NCBI RefSeq assembly: GCF_005221325.1
Contig: NZ_CP039888.1
Location: 558,001 to 622,000 of the forward strand
Length of the DNA: 64,000 bases
Direction of reading: 5' to 3'
Source of the DNA: Agrobacterium tumefaciens
Lineage (GTDB): Bacteria > Pseudomonadota > Alphaproteobacteria > Rhizobiales > Rhizobiaceae
Under the pieces are notes generated by a model, which ran no database searches, was not told the origin of the DNA, and was given only the letters and a program-made list of their open reading frames with translations. Shown here piece after piece: positions 9,851-18,958 of the stretch; the first letter of the stretch is position 1; each line of letters opens with the position of its first letter. Both the position numbers and the translations under genes were made by a program.

Positions 9851-10102
9851 ATGGCGACCATGAATATATCGCTGCCCGGCCAGATGAAGGATTGGGTCGA
9901 GGCGCAGTCTAAAACGGGCCGTTACTCCAACGCCAGCGACTATGTGCGTGATCTCATCCGCAGGGATCAGGAGCGAGGCGAGAAGATCACCGCCATGCAG
10001 CGCCTGGTGGACGAAGGATTGCAGAGCGGCACTGGTGATCGATCGCAGGACGCCTTGTTCGCCGAGGCTGAGGCCCGTTCAGCGAAACGCGATATCGGCT
10101 AA
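9851..10102 (+). CDS. ParD-family antitoxin (ribbon-helix-helix)
   Basis: I chose the ATG at 9851 because AAGGAG (9839-9844) sits six bases before it. An ATG at 9845 is in frame but too close to that site. The 83-residue product starts with the beta-strand MATMNISLPGQM and helices of an RHH DNA-binding domain (KTGRYSNASDYVRDLIRRD is the typical ParD signature). The acidic C-terminal tail would wrap the toxin. The toxin gene starts two bases after the stop codon, so the pair is an operon. It should neutralise the ParE-like toxin and repress the promoter upstream. Confidence 0.93.
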   Translation: MATMNISLPGQMKDWVEAQSKTGRYSNASDYVRDLIRRDQERGEKITAMQRLVDEGLQSGTGDRSQDALFAEAEARSAKRDIG

Positions 10103-10104
10103 TC

Positions 10105-10395
10105 ATGGGTTTTCGCCTGTCGCTGCTCGCGGAAGAGGACGTCATTCGCATAGCTGAAGAAGGCATCCTGATATTCGGACCCGCGCAGGCGCGAAAATAT
10201 CACCGGGAACTTTATGCGGTATTCCATCTGCTCTCCCTCAATCCGCGCATGGCGCGCGAACGGCACGAATTATCACCGCCGTTGCGCATCCATCGCTTCA
10301 GGTCGCATCTGGTTGTCTATAGCGTGGACGCGGACGACGAAGTGTTCATCGTCCGCGTGCGCCATGGGCATGAGGACTGGGTGAATGAACCCTGA
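10105..10395 (+). CDS. ParE/RelE-family toxin
   Basis: This 96-residue protein has the ParE pattern: an N-terminal strand (MGFRLSLLAEEDVIRIAEEG), a helical hairpin around FGPAQARKYHRELYAVFHLL, then the beta-sheet with LRIHRFRSHLVVYSVD and a C-terminal VRVRHGHEDW. ParE toxins poison DNA gyrase, while RelE relatives cut mRNA on the ribosome. Its partner is the ParD-type antitoxin directly upstream, so ParE is the more likely type. The gene is intact. Confidence 0.93.
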   Translation: MGFRLSLLAEEDVIRIAEEGILIFGPAQARKYHRELYAVFHLLSLNPRMARERHELSPPLRIHRFRSHLVVYSVDADDEVFIVRVRHGHEDWVNEP

Positions 10396-10428
10396 TCCAT
10401 GGCCTCAAGCAATATCAGGGCCGGTGTC

Positions 10429-11040
10429 CTACACCGCCACCCCATAGGCCCGCAGATCCTGCTTCAGCTTTTCCGCGCCGGTAAAATGCACGGCCTGCCA
10501 GCCGGCGGCCTTGGCGCCTTCGACATTGGCGAGCGTATCGTCGATGAAGAGGCTGGTGGCCGGATTGAGGTCGAATTCCTTTGCGTGCAGATCGTAGATC
10601 GCCACATCCGGCTTCAAAAGCTTCACGTCGCCGGAAACCGTCACGCCGCGCGGCAAGGTGAGGAACGGGAACATCCTATGTGCCTCGCGAAAAGTGTCTG
10701 AGGCGAAGTTGGTCAGCATCGTTACATCATGGCCGCTGTCGATCAGGCCAACCATGATTGCGACGCTATCGTCATAGGAATGCGAGACCATTTCGTGCCA
10801 GAATTTGCGGAAGGAGCGGATATGCTCCTCGCGCTCCGGGAATTTTTCCACCAGCAGCGCCTCGGCGTCTTCCCAGCGGCGGCCGCGATCCTGTTCGAGG
10901 TTCCAGTCATGGGTGCAGATATTGTCGAAGAACCATTGGCGCTCGTCGGCATCGGGAATGAGGCGGCTATAGGGAATATGCGGATCGTAGTGGATCAGCA
11001 CCTTGCCGATGTCGAATACGATATGCTCAATCTTGGTCAT
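10429..11040 (-). CDS. HAD-superfamily hydrolase (HAD-IA, YihX-like)
   Basis: This 203-residue protein opens with VFDIGKVLIHYD, where Asp9 is the nucleophile and the usual second Asp is replaced by Gly, as in the YihX/haloacid-dehalogenase-like branch. Motif II is MLTNFAS, the motif III lysine is in KLLKPDVAIY, and motif IV is FIDDTLANVEGAKAAG. The cap is helical. YihX-type enzymes dephosphorylate sugar phosphates such as alpha-glucose-1-phosphate, but the substrate here is not known. Its start overlaps the mutY stop by four bases (ATGA), so the two genes are translationally coupled. Confidence 0.9.
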   Translation of the reverse strand: MTKIEHIVFDIGKVLIHYDPHIPYSRLIPDADERQWFFDNICTHDWNLEQDRGRRWEDAEALLVEKFPEREEHIRSFRKFWHEMVSHSYDDSVAIMVGLIDSGHDVTMLTNFASDTFREAHRMFPFLTLPRGVTVSGDVKLLKPDVAIYDLHAKEFDLNPATSLFIDDTLANVEGAKAAGWQAVHFTGAEKLKQDLRAYGVAV

Positions 11041-12149
11041 CGAACTTTCCTGCGTTCATCGAATGCGGATGGAATAGCCTCTGCAATGACTTTTTTCATC
11101 ACCGTTGGCAGCGCCTGCGCGTCAAGATTTGTAACCGGCTCCCACCATCCGTCATCCGGTCCGGTTTGAAGGTTATCCGAAACCTGTGCGCGATAGACTG
11201 TCAGACGCAGTTCGAAATGGGTGAAGACATGCACGATGACACCCGCCACCTGCCAGCCGGCGGCAAAGGGCGCGTGGCTCACCTCCGTGCCGCCATCCAT
11301 CCGTGCGGTCCACGCCGTTGTCGGCACCTCGGTCATGCCGCCGAGAAGCCCGCTGTCGATGCGCCGCCGCAGCAGAATCTCACCCTCTGTATTCACCGCC
11401 ACAAAGGCGGCCCCGAGCCGCACAGGCTTGGCCTTCTTCGCGGCCTTGACCGGAAAACGCTCCGGCTCGTCATGGGCAAGCGCAAGACAGCCGGCATTGA
11501 ACGGACAGAGCGCGCAGGCCGGCCGTTTCGGCGTGCAGATCGTTGCACCGAGATCCATCATCGCCTGCGCAAAATCGCCCGGCCGGTCGGCAGGTGTCAG
11601 CGCGGCCACCTTCGCCTTCATCACCGGTTTTGAGCCGGGCAGGGGGGCGTCGATGGTAAAGAGGCGGGAAATGACGCGTTCCACATTGCCGTCCATCACC
11701 GCCGCCTGCCGGTTGAATGCGATGGCCGCCACGGCGGCGGCGGTGTAGTCGCCGATGCCGGGCAATTCCTTCAGGCCCTCTTCGCTGTCTGGAAAGATGC
11801 CGCCATGGTCGCGCGCCACGGCTTCGGCGCATTTTTTTAGGTTGCGTGCGCGTGCATAATAACCGAGCCCCGCCCAGGCCGCCATCACATCCTCGACCGG
11901 CGCCGCCGCCAGATCGCTGACGCTTGGCCATGCGGCGAGAAACTTCAGGAAATAGGGTTTAACCGCCTGCACCGTCGTCTGCTGCAGCATGACCTCCGAC
12001 AGCCAGACGTGATAGGGATCGGCGCGTTTTCCCCGTGCTGCCATGGCGGGAGACGTGCGCCATGGCAGTTCGCGATGGTGCCGGTCGTACCATGCGAGAA
12101 GTTGTTCCGCTGTCGGATGTGATATGGGTTGCCGCGTATGTGTGTTCAT
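11037..12149 (-). CDS. mutY: A/G-specific adenine glycosylase MutY
   Basis: The ATG at 12149 gives 370 residues and the usual start of the family. The open frame continues far upstream but that part has no MutY similarity. The protein removes adenine mispaired with 8-oxoguanine. It has the catalytic glutamate in HVWLSEVMLQQT, the helix-hairpin-helix with catalytic Asp in LPGIGDYTAAAV, and the [4Fe-4S] cysteines in CTPKRPACALCPFNAGC (C-x6-C-x2-C-x5-C). A C-terminal Nudix-like domain (about residues 240-360) reads 8-oxoguanine. All key residues are present. Confidence 0.96.
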   Translation of the reverse strand: MNTHTRQPISHPTAEQLLAWYDRHHRELPWRTSPAMAARGKRADPYHVWLSEVMLQQTTVQAVKPYFLKFLAAWPSVSDLAAAPVEDVMAAWAGLGYYARARNLKKCAEAVARDHGGIFPDSEEGLKELPGIGDYTAAAVAAIAFNRQAAVMDGNVERVISRLFTIDAPLPGSKPVMKAKVAALTPADRPGDFAQAMMDLGATICTPKRPACALCPFNAGCLALAHDEPERFPVKAAKKAKPVRLGAAFVAVNTEGEILLRRRIDSGLLGGMTEVPTTAWTARMDGGTEVSHAPFAAGWQVAGVIVHVFTHFELRLTVYRAQVSDNLQTGPDDGWWEPVTNLDAQALPTVMKKVIAEAIPSAFDERRKVR

Positions 12150-12275
12150 TGCCGCTGAACATAGACACGGCACGGCAATCTGCAACAGCAGCCTGCCGCG
12201 GCGGCGTGGAAAACCGCATTTGGAAACGAACGCCACGACATCGAAACCCATGATCCGATTTTGGAGGAAGAGCCC

Positions 12276-12740
12276 ATGCTGAACGCGCTGCTGGATAATA
12301 TACCCCAACCGCTGCTTTATGTTATCGGGATTCTGTTGGCCCTGTGCCTGATTGGAGGCCTGTTGAACCATATTGGCCGGCTGTATTTCGGACGGCAAAA
12401 CAGCGTGGCGTTTGTGGTGTCTCGCCTCATCGGCGAAATCCGTGAACTCGAGAGGATGAGAGGCAGGCCCTCGCGCCGCTTTCGAATTGTCGAAACCGGT
12501 TTCTGGGCGATTTTCTGCCATGGCCTGTGGATATATCTCTGCGTTGTGCTGACACTCATGTTGGCGATCGCCCTTATCTCGGATAAGCCGGGAATATCGC
12601 ATCTGAAGTTTTTGGCCGTGGCCTATTTCCTCTTTGGATGTTTGGCGGTGAGAATGATACGCTTGGGCGCCTGCCGCGACTGGCGACGATTCCGCGCATT
12701 GTTGCGCGGAGAAGAAGATGACGATGGCGCGACCGCTTGA
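12276..12740 (+). CDS. Small integral membrane protein, function unknown
   Basis: I chose the ATG at 12276, five bases after GGAGGAAG. The product has 154 residues with three clear hydrophobic segments (about residues 10-32, 70-92 and 101-118). Arg-rich cytoplasmic-looking segments separate them, and the tail is acidic (GEEDDDGATA). No family is recognised. The gene lies 126 bases from the divergent mutY start and 27 bases before the DUF721 gene, so it may be co-transcribed with the latter. Confidence 0.75.
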   Translation: MLNALLDNIPQPLLYVIGILLALCLIGGLLNHIGRLYFGRQNSVAFVVSRLIGEIRELERMRGRPSRRFRIVETGFWAIFCHGLWIYLCVVLTLMLAIALISDKPGISHLKFLAVAYFLFGCLAVRMIRLGACRDWRRFRALLRGEEDDDGATA

Positions 12741-12767
12741 GGCCGCTTGGCCTTTGTCGAGGAGAGC

Positions 12768-13289
12768 ATGAAGAAACCCGCAGATTCATTCCGCAAAGGC
12801 GTCGTGCAGATCGCCGAAGTCGCCAATGGCATCATGGACCCGGTGCTCTCGAAACGGGCGGGCATCAATACGGCGCTGCTCGGCTCCTGGGACGAGATCG
12901 CCGGCGACGATTTTGCCGATTGCACGCGGCCGGAAAAGATCACCTGGCCGCGCCGCGACGAAGGGCCGGATCGCGGCGGTTATCAGCCCGGCGTGCTGAC
13001 GATCGCCTGCGAAGGCGCGCGCGCTTTGTTTCTCACCCATGCGCAGGGCGAACTCATCGCCCGCATCAACGGTTTTTTTGGCTTCCCGGCCGTGCGCCAG
13101 ATCAGGATCGTGCAGAAGCCGGTGTCGCAGGCCATCACCCGCCGGCGCAAACCGCAGCCCTTGCGCGGTGATGCGGCAAAACGTCTCGATGACATGATGA
13201 ACGGTATTGAAAGCGAGGCATTGCGCAAGGCGGTGGGACGGCTTGGCACGGCGGTCTTGCAGAAGAAGCCGCCTGGCCGAAGCATTTGA
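12768..13289 (+). CDS. DUF721 / DciA-like protein
   Basis: The ATG at 12768 follows GAGGAGAG and gives 173 residues. A TTG 21 bases earlier is less likely. The protein carries the DUF721 core (LLGSWDEIAGDDFADCTRPE, then GVLTIACEGARALFLTHAQG, then NGFFGFPAVRQIRIVQ). DUF721 proteins include DciA, which loads the replicative helicase DnaB in bacteria lacking DnaC. The C-terminal third is basic and helical. Role in helicase loading is inference from the family. Confidence 0.85.
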   Translation: MKKPADSFRKGVVQIAEVANGIMDPVLSKRAGINTALLGSWDEIAGDDFADCTRPEKITWPRRDEGPDRGGYQPGVLTIACEGARALFLTHAQGELIARINGFFGFPAVRQIRIVQKPVSQAITRRRKPQPLRGDAAKRLDDMMNGIESEALRKAVGRLGTAVLQKKPPGRSI

Positions 13290-13417
13290 TCGGGGCGGTT
13301 GTCCTTGACTGGTCACAATTCTTTGACAAGAAGAGTCCAGAACTCCGCTTGTGATGAACAGGCCGTCGCTATATCGGAATCAACGGACAATAGAGTCTAT
13401 TACCAACAGGTGCTTTC

Positions 13418-14098
13418 ATGCATTTTCCCGAACTGACCATTTCCCGTCGCAGCCTTCTCGGCGGTGTTGCCCTTGCCGCCCTTGCCACGGCCCTGCCGTT
13501 TGCCTTCACGCCCGGTATTGCCCAGGCGCAGGAATTGCCTGAATCCACCGGTGATGTGGACATGGCTGCGGTGATGAAGCCCGGCCCGCTGCCGGAAGCA
13601 GCGCTCGGCGATGCCAACGCACCCGTCAAGATCGTCGAATATATGTCGATGACCTGCCCGCACTGCGCCAACTTCCACAACAAGACCTTCGAAGAAATCA
13701 AGAAGAAGTACATCGATACCGGCAAGGTCTATTTCGTGCTGCGCGAATTCCCGTTCGATCCGCGCGCCGCTGCCGCCTTCATGCTGGCGCGCTGCGCACC
13801 GGAAGGTCAGTATTTCCCCTTCGTTTCCATGCTGTTCAAGCAGCAGCAGAGCTGGGCTGTCGCCCAGGATGCGCGTGCCGCCCTGCTGCAAATGTCGAAA
13901 ATGGCCGGTTTCTCACAGGAGTCTTTCGAGGCCTGCTTGACGAACCAGAAACTTCTGGATGATGTGAACGCAACCATGCAACGCGGTGCGACGGAATTCG
14001 GCGTCAACTCTACGCCGACTTTCATCATCAACGGCAAGAAATACGCAGGAGACATGTCGGTTGAAACCATGTCGGCTGTCATCGACAAGCTGCTCTGA
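13418..14098 (+). CDS. DsbA-family periplasmic thiol:disulfide oxidoreductase
   Basis: This 226-residue protein has a Tat-like N-terminus (SRRSLLGG at residues 9-16, then a hydrophobic core ending AQAQ). A thioredoxin fold with active site CPHC (Cys80, Cys83) and an inserted helical domain follow. The cis-proline loop NSTPTFIING is near residue 195. It belongs to the alphaproteobacterial DsbA/BdbD-like group with a long N-terminal extension and would form or shuffle disulfides in the periplasm. A Tat signal on such a protein implies export in folded form. It is followed by a strong terminator and then smc. Confidence 0.93.
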   Translation: MHFPELTISRRSLLGGVALAALATALPFAFTPGIAQAQELPESTGDVDMAAVMKPGPLPEAALGDANAPVKIVEYMSMTCPHCANFHNKTFEEIKKKYIDTGKVYFVLREFPFDPRAAAAFMLARCAPEGQYFPFVSMLFKQQQSWAVAQDARAALLQMSKMAGFSQESFEACLTNQKLLDDVNATMQRGATEFGVNSTPTFIINGKKYAGDMSVETMSAVIDKLL

Positions 14099-14117
14099 TC
14101 ACCGAAGCCTGAAAGAG

Positions 14118-14151
14118 ACGGGCGGCGGAAATTTCCGCGCGCCCGTTTTTT
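14118..14151 (+). terminator. Rho-independent terminator after the dsbA-like gene
   Basis: ACGGGCG with CGGAAATTTCCG in the stem pairs with CGCCCGT, giving a long near-perfect hairpin (14118-14146). It is followed by a run of T (14146-14151). It lies 20 bases after the stop codon. Confidence 0.9.
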
Positions 14152-14182
14152 ATTGCCTATCTTCTTGCCGGGATGTGACGGC

Positions 14183-17100
14183 ATGAAGTTCAACAAGCTC
14201 CGCGTCGTCGGTTTTAAATCCTTCGTTGAACCCTCGGAATTCATCATCGAGCCCGGTCTGACCGGCGTCGTCGGCCCGAATGGCTGCGGCAAGTCCAATC
14301 TGGTCGAAGCGCTGCGCTGGGTGATGGGTGAGAATTCCTACAAGAACATGCGCGCATCCGGTATGGATGACGTCATCTTTTCCGGCTCCGGCAACCGCCC
14401 GGCCAGAAACACCGCCGAAGTCGGCCTTTATCTCGACAATTCCGACCGCACCGCGCCCGCCGCTTTCAACGATGCCGATGAAATTCAGGTGACGCGCCGC
14501 ATCGAGCGCGAAAACGGCTCCGTTTACCGCATCAATGGCAAGGAAGCCCGCGCCAAGGATGTGCAGCTGCTGTTTGCGGATGCCTCCACCGGCGCGCGTT
14601 CGCCCTCCATGGTCGGGCAGGGGCGTATCGGCGAACTCATCAATGCGAAGCCGCAGGCCCGCCGTCAGCTGCTGGAAGAGGCGGCCGGCATTTCCGGCCT
14701 GCATTCGCGCCGCCACGAGGCCGAGCTTCGCCTGCGCGCCGCCGAGACCAATCTGGAGCGGTTGGAAGATGTGACCGCCCAGCTTGAAAGCCAGATCGAA
14801 AGCCTGAAGCGTCAGGCGCGGCAGGCCAACCGTTTCAAGATGTTGTCCGCCGATATCCGCGCCCGTGAGGCCACCCTTCTGCACATCCGCTGGGTGGAAG
14901 CGAAGGAAGCCGAAGGCGAGGCGGAAAGCGCGCTCAACCAGGCCACAAACATCGTCGCCGAAAAGGCTCAAGGCCAGATGGAAGCGGCCAAGCAGCAGGG
15001 CATCGCCAGCCTGAAACTGCCGGAACTGCGCGAGGACGAGGCCCGCGTGGCCGCCGCCCTGCAACGCCTGCAAATCGCCCGCACCCAGCTGGATGACGAG
15101 GCAAACCGGCTGCTACGCCGCCGTGACGAACTGGCGCGCCGTCTCTCGCAGCTTGGTGAGGATATCGTCCGCGAGGAACGGCTTGTCTCTGATAATGCCC
15201 AGATACTCGCACGGCTGGATGAGGAGGAGGCCGAACTCCTCGAAATCCTCTCCGATTCCGGTCGCCACGCCGAGGAGATGCGCGAAGCCTTCGAAGCCGC
15301 TGCCGTCAAGCTGGCGGAAAGCGAAGCCATCTTCACCACCATCACCGCCGAACGCGCGGAAGCCGCTGCCGGCCGCCAGCAACTGGAGCGGGCGATCCGC
15401 GATCTTTCCGATCGCAAGCTGAGGCTGGAGCGGCAATCGCAGGAAGCATCCACCGAGATCGACGCCATCGACGAAAAACTTTCCGGTCTTCCCGACCCCG
15501 CCGAGCGACGTGAAGCGGTGGAGGCGGCGGAGATTGCCGTTGAGGACGCTTTGATCGTCGTGGAAGAGGCCGAGGCCGCCGTTGCCGAGGCGCGTTCCGC
15601 CGAAGCACTGGCGCGCGGGCCGCTGGAAACGGCGAAGAACAGGCTGAATGCGCTGGATACCGAAGCACGCACCATTACGAAAATGCTTGCCTCCAGCGCC
15701 GCTGCCAATGGCAGTTTCACGCCCGTGGCGGAAGAAATGACGGTGGAACGCGGTTACGAGGCCGCGCTTGGCGCGGCACTCGGCGACGATCTCGAAAGCC
15801 CGCTCGATGCGAGCGCCCCCGCCTATTGGGGCGGCAATGGCGATGGCGCTGGAGATCCTGCCCTGCCGCAGGGTGCAAAACCGCTTCTGGATCATGCGCA
15901 GGCGCCGGATGCCCTTAGACGTGCCCTTGCACAGATCGGTGTCGTTGCAGACGTTGCGGAGGCTCGTCGGCTTCTGCCTTCACTCAAGGCTGGCCAGCGG
16001 CTGGTAACGCGCGAGGGCGCCCTGTTCCGTTGGGATGGCCACATCGCCAGCGCCGATGCGCCGGGTGCCGCCGCACTGCGCCTGTCGCAGAAGAACCGCC
16101 TCGCCGAAATCGAAGGCGAACTGGATGAGGCCCGCTCCATTCTGGAAGAGGCGGAAGACCAGCTTGCCGCGAAAACCGAAGACATCAGAAGCAGCGAATT
16201 GCGGCTGTCGGATGTGCGTGACAGAAGCCGGCTCGCGACCCGTCAGCTTGCCGAGGCGCGCGAGGCGCTGACATCAGCCGAACGGGCCTCAGGCGATCTG
16301 CTGCGCCGCCGGGATATCGTTTCCGAAGCGCTGAACCAGATCGGCGCGCAGATCGACGAGATCGCCATTCAGGAAGACAATGCCCGCATCGAAATGGAAG
16401 ATGCGCCTGACCTTTCCGTGCTTGATCTCAAGCTGCGTGAAAGCCAGCTCGAAGTCGCGACCGACCGCGGCCTGCTGGCGGAGGCCCGCGCGCGTCACGA
16501 GGGCGTGAGCCGCGAGGCGGAAAGCCGCCAGCGCAGAATTCAGGCAATAGGGCAGGAGCGTTCCACCTGGCAGTCGCGCGCGGCAAGCGCCTCCGACCAT
16601 ATAGCCACGCTCCGTGAACGCGAGGAAGAGGCGCGCGAGGAAATTGCCGAGCTGGACATCGCGCCGGAGGAATTCGACGAGAAACGCCGCAACCTCCTCA
16701 ACGAATTGCAGAAGACCGAAGACGCCCGCCGCGCCGCCGCCGACCGGCTGGCAGAGGCCGAAAACCTGCAGCGCGCCGCCGACCGGGTGGCGGCAACGGC
16801 GCTTTCCGAATTAGCCGAAGCCCGCGAAAAGCGCGGCCGCGCCGAAGAACGACTTGTTTCCGCCCGTGAGAAACGGCAGGAGGCCGAGCAACGCATCCGC
16901 GAAACGCTGAATACCGAGCCGCATATGGCGTTTCGCCTGACCGGCCTTGGCCCGGACCAGCCGAAGCCTGACATGCGCGATGTCGAGCGCGATCTCGACC
17001 GGCTGAAAATCGAGCGCGAAAGGCTGGGCGCGGTCAATCTGCGTGCCGAGGAAGAGCAGGCCGAGCTTTCCGCCAAGCTCGAGGCGCTGATCAAGGAGCG

Positions 17101-17650
17101 GGATGACATCATCGATGCCGTGCGCAAGCTGCGCGCCGGTATCCAGAACCTCAACCGCGAGGGCCGTGAGCGGCTGATTGCCGCCTTCGATGTGGTCAAT
17201 TCACAGTTCCAGCGGCTGTTCACCCATCTTTTCGGTGGCGGCACGGCGGAATTGCAGCTGATCGAATCCGACGATCCTCTGGAAGCCGGCCTCGAAATCC
17301 TCGCCCGCCCGCCGGGCAAAAAACCGCAGACAATGACGCTACTGTCAGGCGGCGAGCAGGCGCTGACGGCCATGGCGCTGATCTTCGCGGTCTTCCTCAC
17401 CAATCCCGCGCCGATCTGCGTGCTGGACGAGGTGGACGCGCCGCTTGATGACCATAACGTCGAGCGCTACTGCAACCTGATGGATGAAATGGTGGCCTCC
17501 ACCGAAACCCGCTTCGTCATCATCACCCACAATCCCATCACCATGGCGCGCATGAACCGCCTCTTCGGTGTCACCATGGCAGAGCAGGGCGTGTCGCAAC
17601 TCGTCTCCGTGGATTTGCAGACTGCCGAACAGTTGCGCGAAGCTGTCTGA
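14183..17650 (+). CDS. smc: Chromosome segregation ATPase SMC
   Basis: The ATG at 14183 gives the standard MKFNKLRVVGFKSF start and 1155 residues. A TTG 30 bases upstream lies in the preceding terminator. The protein condenses and aligns chromosome arms with ScpAB. The Walker A GPNGCGKSN is at residues 31-39. Long heptad-rich coiled coils flank a hinge at about residues 515-640, which begins with ERGYEAALGAALGDDLESP. The C-terminal ABC signature LLSGGEQALTAMAL is near residue 1053 and Walker B ICVLDEVDAPLDD near 1080. All ATPase motifs are intact. Confidence 0.97.
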   Translation: MKFNKLRVVGFKSFVEPSEFIIEPGLTGVVGPNGCGKSNLVEALRWVMGENSYKNMRASGMDDVIFSGSGNRPARNTAEVGLYLDNSDRTAPAAFNDADEIQVTRRIERENGSVYRINGKEARAKDVQLLFADASTGARSPSMVGQGRIGELINAKPQARRQLLEEAAGISGLHSRRHEAELRLRAAETNLERLEDVTAQLESQIESLKRQARQANRFKMLSADIRAREATLLHIRWVEAKEAEGEAESALNQATNIVAEKAQGQMEAAKQQGIASLKLPELREDEARVAAALQRLQIARTQLDDEANRLLRRRDELARRLSQLGEDIVREERLVSDNAQILARLDEEEAELLEILSDSGRHAEEMREAFEAAAVKLAESEAIFTTITAERAEAAAGRQQLERAIRDLSDRKLRLERQSQEASTEIDAIDEKLSGLPDPAERREAVEAAEIAVEDALIVVEEAEAAVAEARSAEALARGPLETAKNRLNALDTEARTITKMLASSAAANGSFTPVAEEMTVERGYEAALGAALGDDLESPLDASAPAYWGGNGDGAGDPALPQGAKPLLDHAQAPDALRRALAQIGVVADVAEARRLLPSLKAGQRLVTREGALFRWDGHIASADAPGAAALRLSQKNRLAEIEGELDEARSILEEAEDQLAAKTEDIRSSELRLSDVRDRSRLATRQLAEAREALTSAERASGDLLRRRDIVSEALNQIGAQIDEIAIQEDNARIEMEDAPDLSVLDLKLRESQLEVATDRGLLAEARARHEGVSREAESRQRRIQAIGQERSTWQSRAASASDHIATLREREEEAREEIAELDIAPEEFDEKRRNLLNELQKTEDARRAAADRLAEAENLQRAADRVAATALSELAEAREKRGRAEERLVSAREKRQEAEQRIRETLNTEPHMAFRLTGLGPDQPKPDMRDVERDLDRLKIERERLGAVNLRAEEEQAELSAKLEALIKERDDIIDAVRKLRAGIQNLNREGRERLIAAFDVVNSQFQRLFTHLFGGGTAELQLIESDDPLEAGLEILARPPGKKPQTMTLLSGGEQALTAMALIFAVFLTNPAPICVLDEVDAPLDDHNVERYCNLMDEMVASTETRFVIITHNPITMARMNRLFGVTMAEQGVSQLVSVDLQTAEQLREAV

Positions 17651-17754
17651 GGCGGCTGTTCGGGACCAGTTCCGACTTTTGCTCATTGTCAATTTATCTC
17701 GCTGTCTCACCCATTCGGGTGAGCGACATCTCGCGGCATTTTGCTATGTATTGG

Positions 17755-17855
17755 TCACAAGCTTAGGGCTCTCTCCGGACCCCACCATCCGGTTTCCTGT
17801 ACCGGATGGAATGCCTTGCGGGGCCGCTGCCGTGGCCTCGCAAGGCTTTCTTTTT
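17755..17855 (+). ncRNA. Candidate structured small RNA downstream of smc
   Basis: Within 100 bases there are two strong hairpins. CCATCCGGT/ACCGGATGG (17785-17809) is a perfect 9-bp stem. GCCTTGCGGGGCC/GGCCTCGCAAGGC (17813-17846) has 13 positions with one mismatch and is followed directly by TTTCTTTTT. No convincing ORF overlaps. The RNA could be a free small RNA or the processed 3' end of the smc transcript, whose stop is 105 bases upstream. The 5' end is a guess placed after a weak CTATGT -10-like box. Confidence 0.5.
17813..17855 (+). terminator. Rho-independent terminator of the smc/small-RNA transcript
   Basis: This 13-position GC-rich stem (one mismatch) has an eight-base loop and ends in TTTCTTTTT. 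It is the first strong terminator after smc. Confidence 0.85.
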
Positions 17856-17915
17856 CCGTTCACAGAGAGAGGTGGCTGTATGGCTGGTAGTCGTTTCCGG
17901 GGAGCGAACTTCCTA

Positions 17916-18001
17916 CGTCATACCGGCCTTGAGCCGGTATCCAGCCAGCCCAAGTCCTTGGGCTGATAAGACTCTTCCCGTCGCGCAGACGCGTCGGCTG
18001 G
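17916..18001. repeat. RIME-like intergenic repeat, copy A, left part (interrupted by the IS)
   Basis: The segment from CGTCATACCGGCC to GCGTCGGCTGG matches the intact repeats at 41286-41398 and 57168-57281, including the internal hairpin AGCCCAAGTCCTTGGGCTGA. The remainder of the repeat (starting GGATTCCGGC) is found at 19123, on the other side of the IS110 element. Confidence 0.85.
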
Positions 18002-18024
18002 CAACTGTATTGGTGAATATTGTT

Positions 18025-18954
18025 TCAGGCTGTTTTGAAGGTGGTTTTATCCCTAAGAATTGCGTTTGCGATGACGAGCAATTTGCGGGCGATGGCGATG
18101 ATCATGATCTTGAATGGTTTGCCTCTGGCCTGCATGGTTTGAATGAGGCATGCGAAGGACGACTTTAATCGATAGGCCACCAGTGCGGCCATGTAGAGGG
18201 CGTCACGCACACGTTTTCGTCCACCGCGGATATGACGCTGGCCGCGATGGATGCCGCTATCGGCATTGAAGGGAGCAAGTCCTGCAAGAGCTGCCATGCT
18301 ACCAGGAGAGCTGTCACCCAGTTCCGGCATGTGAGCCATCAGAGTAAATGCCGTGACCTGGCCGATGCCGGGAATGGAGCGAAGTCTTTCGCTTTGTTCA
18401 CTCAGCATCGCATTCTCGCGGACATGGGACTGGCACTCTTTTTCGACCACTGCAATCTCCCTATTGAGCCAGCCGAGGTGGCGCTCGATGCTGTCGCGCT
18501 CCGATGGATCTGCGGTATGAAGACGTACACGTTCCTGCTGGCGCATGGCCACGAGCTGGTCACGGCGCGTATGCAGGCTTTCCAGCCGCTGTCTGGCCGG
18601 ATCGGATACCGGCGTCACGGCTGGCGAAAGCGCCTCGCCCATACGCGCCAGCAGTCGTGCATCGATGCTATCGGTTTTGGCAAGCTGGCCGGTGGCTCTT
18701 GCAAAATTGCGGGCCTTGGCTGGATTGACCCGGCAATAGGGTCGTTGCCACCTTTCCAATGCCGTGCACAGGAGCCGGTCGTAGCGTCCGGTTGCTTCCA
18801 GAATGACGCGCGCCTCACGTCCCTCAAGGGTGGAGAGCCATTCGTCGATGGCAACGGCGGTGTTGGGTATGCGGATGTGCTTTTGGGTTATGGTATCGAA
18901 AAGATCGAGATGTGCCTTTGAGACATCGCATCCGATGTAAACAGGGTGTATCAT
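18025..18954 (-). CDS. IS110-family transposase (DEDD recombinase)
   Basis: The product has 309 residues from the ATG at 18954 (MIHPVYIGCDVSKAHLD). An ATG at 18966 is in frame but lies in the proposed guide-RNA stem. The N-terminal RuvC-like DEDD domain shows Asp in GCDVSK, Glu in VILEATGRYD and the Asp pair in KTDSIDARLLARMG. The C-terminal transposase_20 domain holds SIPGIGQVTAFTLMAHMPEL and the conserved Ser context LAGLAPFNADSGIHRGQ. It appears intact, with no frameshift, so the element may still move. Confidence 0.94.
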   Translation of the reverse strand: MIHPVYIGCDVSKAHLDLFDTITQKHIRIPNTAVAIDEWLSTLEGREARVILEATGRYDRLLCTALERWQRPYCRVNPAKARNFARATGQLAKTDSIDARLLARMGEALSPAVTPVSDPARQRLESLHTRRDQLVAMRQQERVRLHTADPSERDSIERHLGWLNREIAVVEKECQSHVRENAMLSEQSERLRSIPGIGQVTAFTLMAHMPELGDSSPGSMAALAGLAPFNADSGIHRGQRHIRGGRKRVRDALYMAALVAYRLKSSFACLIQTMQARGKPFKIMIIAIARKLLVIANAILRDKTTFKTA

Positions 18955-18958
18955 GGCA

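Noticed and set aside
11037..12602. 521-codon version of mutY starting at 12602
   Set aside because: The extra 151 codons run through the divergent promoter and the membrane-protein gene and have no MutY similarity. The ATG at 12149 gives the normal length.
17880..17966. 28-codon ORF with a GAGAGAGGTGG ribosome site upstream of the IS
   Set aside because: Most of the frame is the RIME-like repeat itself, and equivalent frames are not kept in the other repeat copies.
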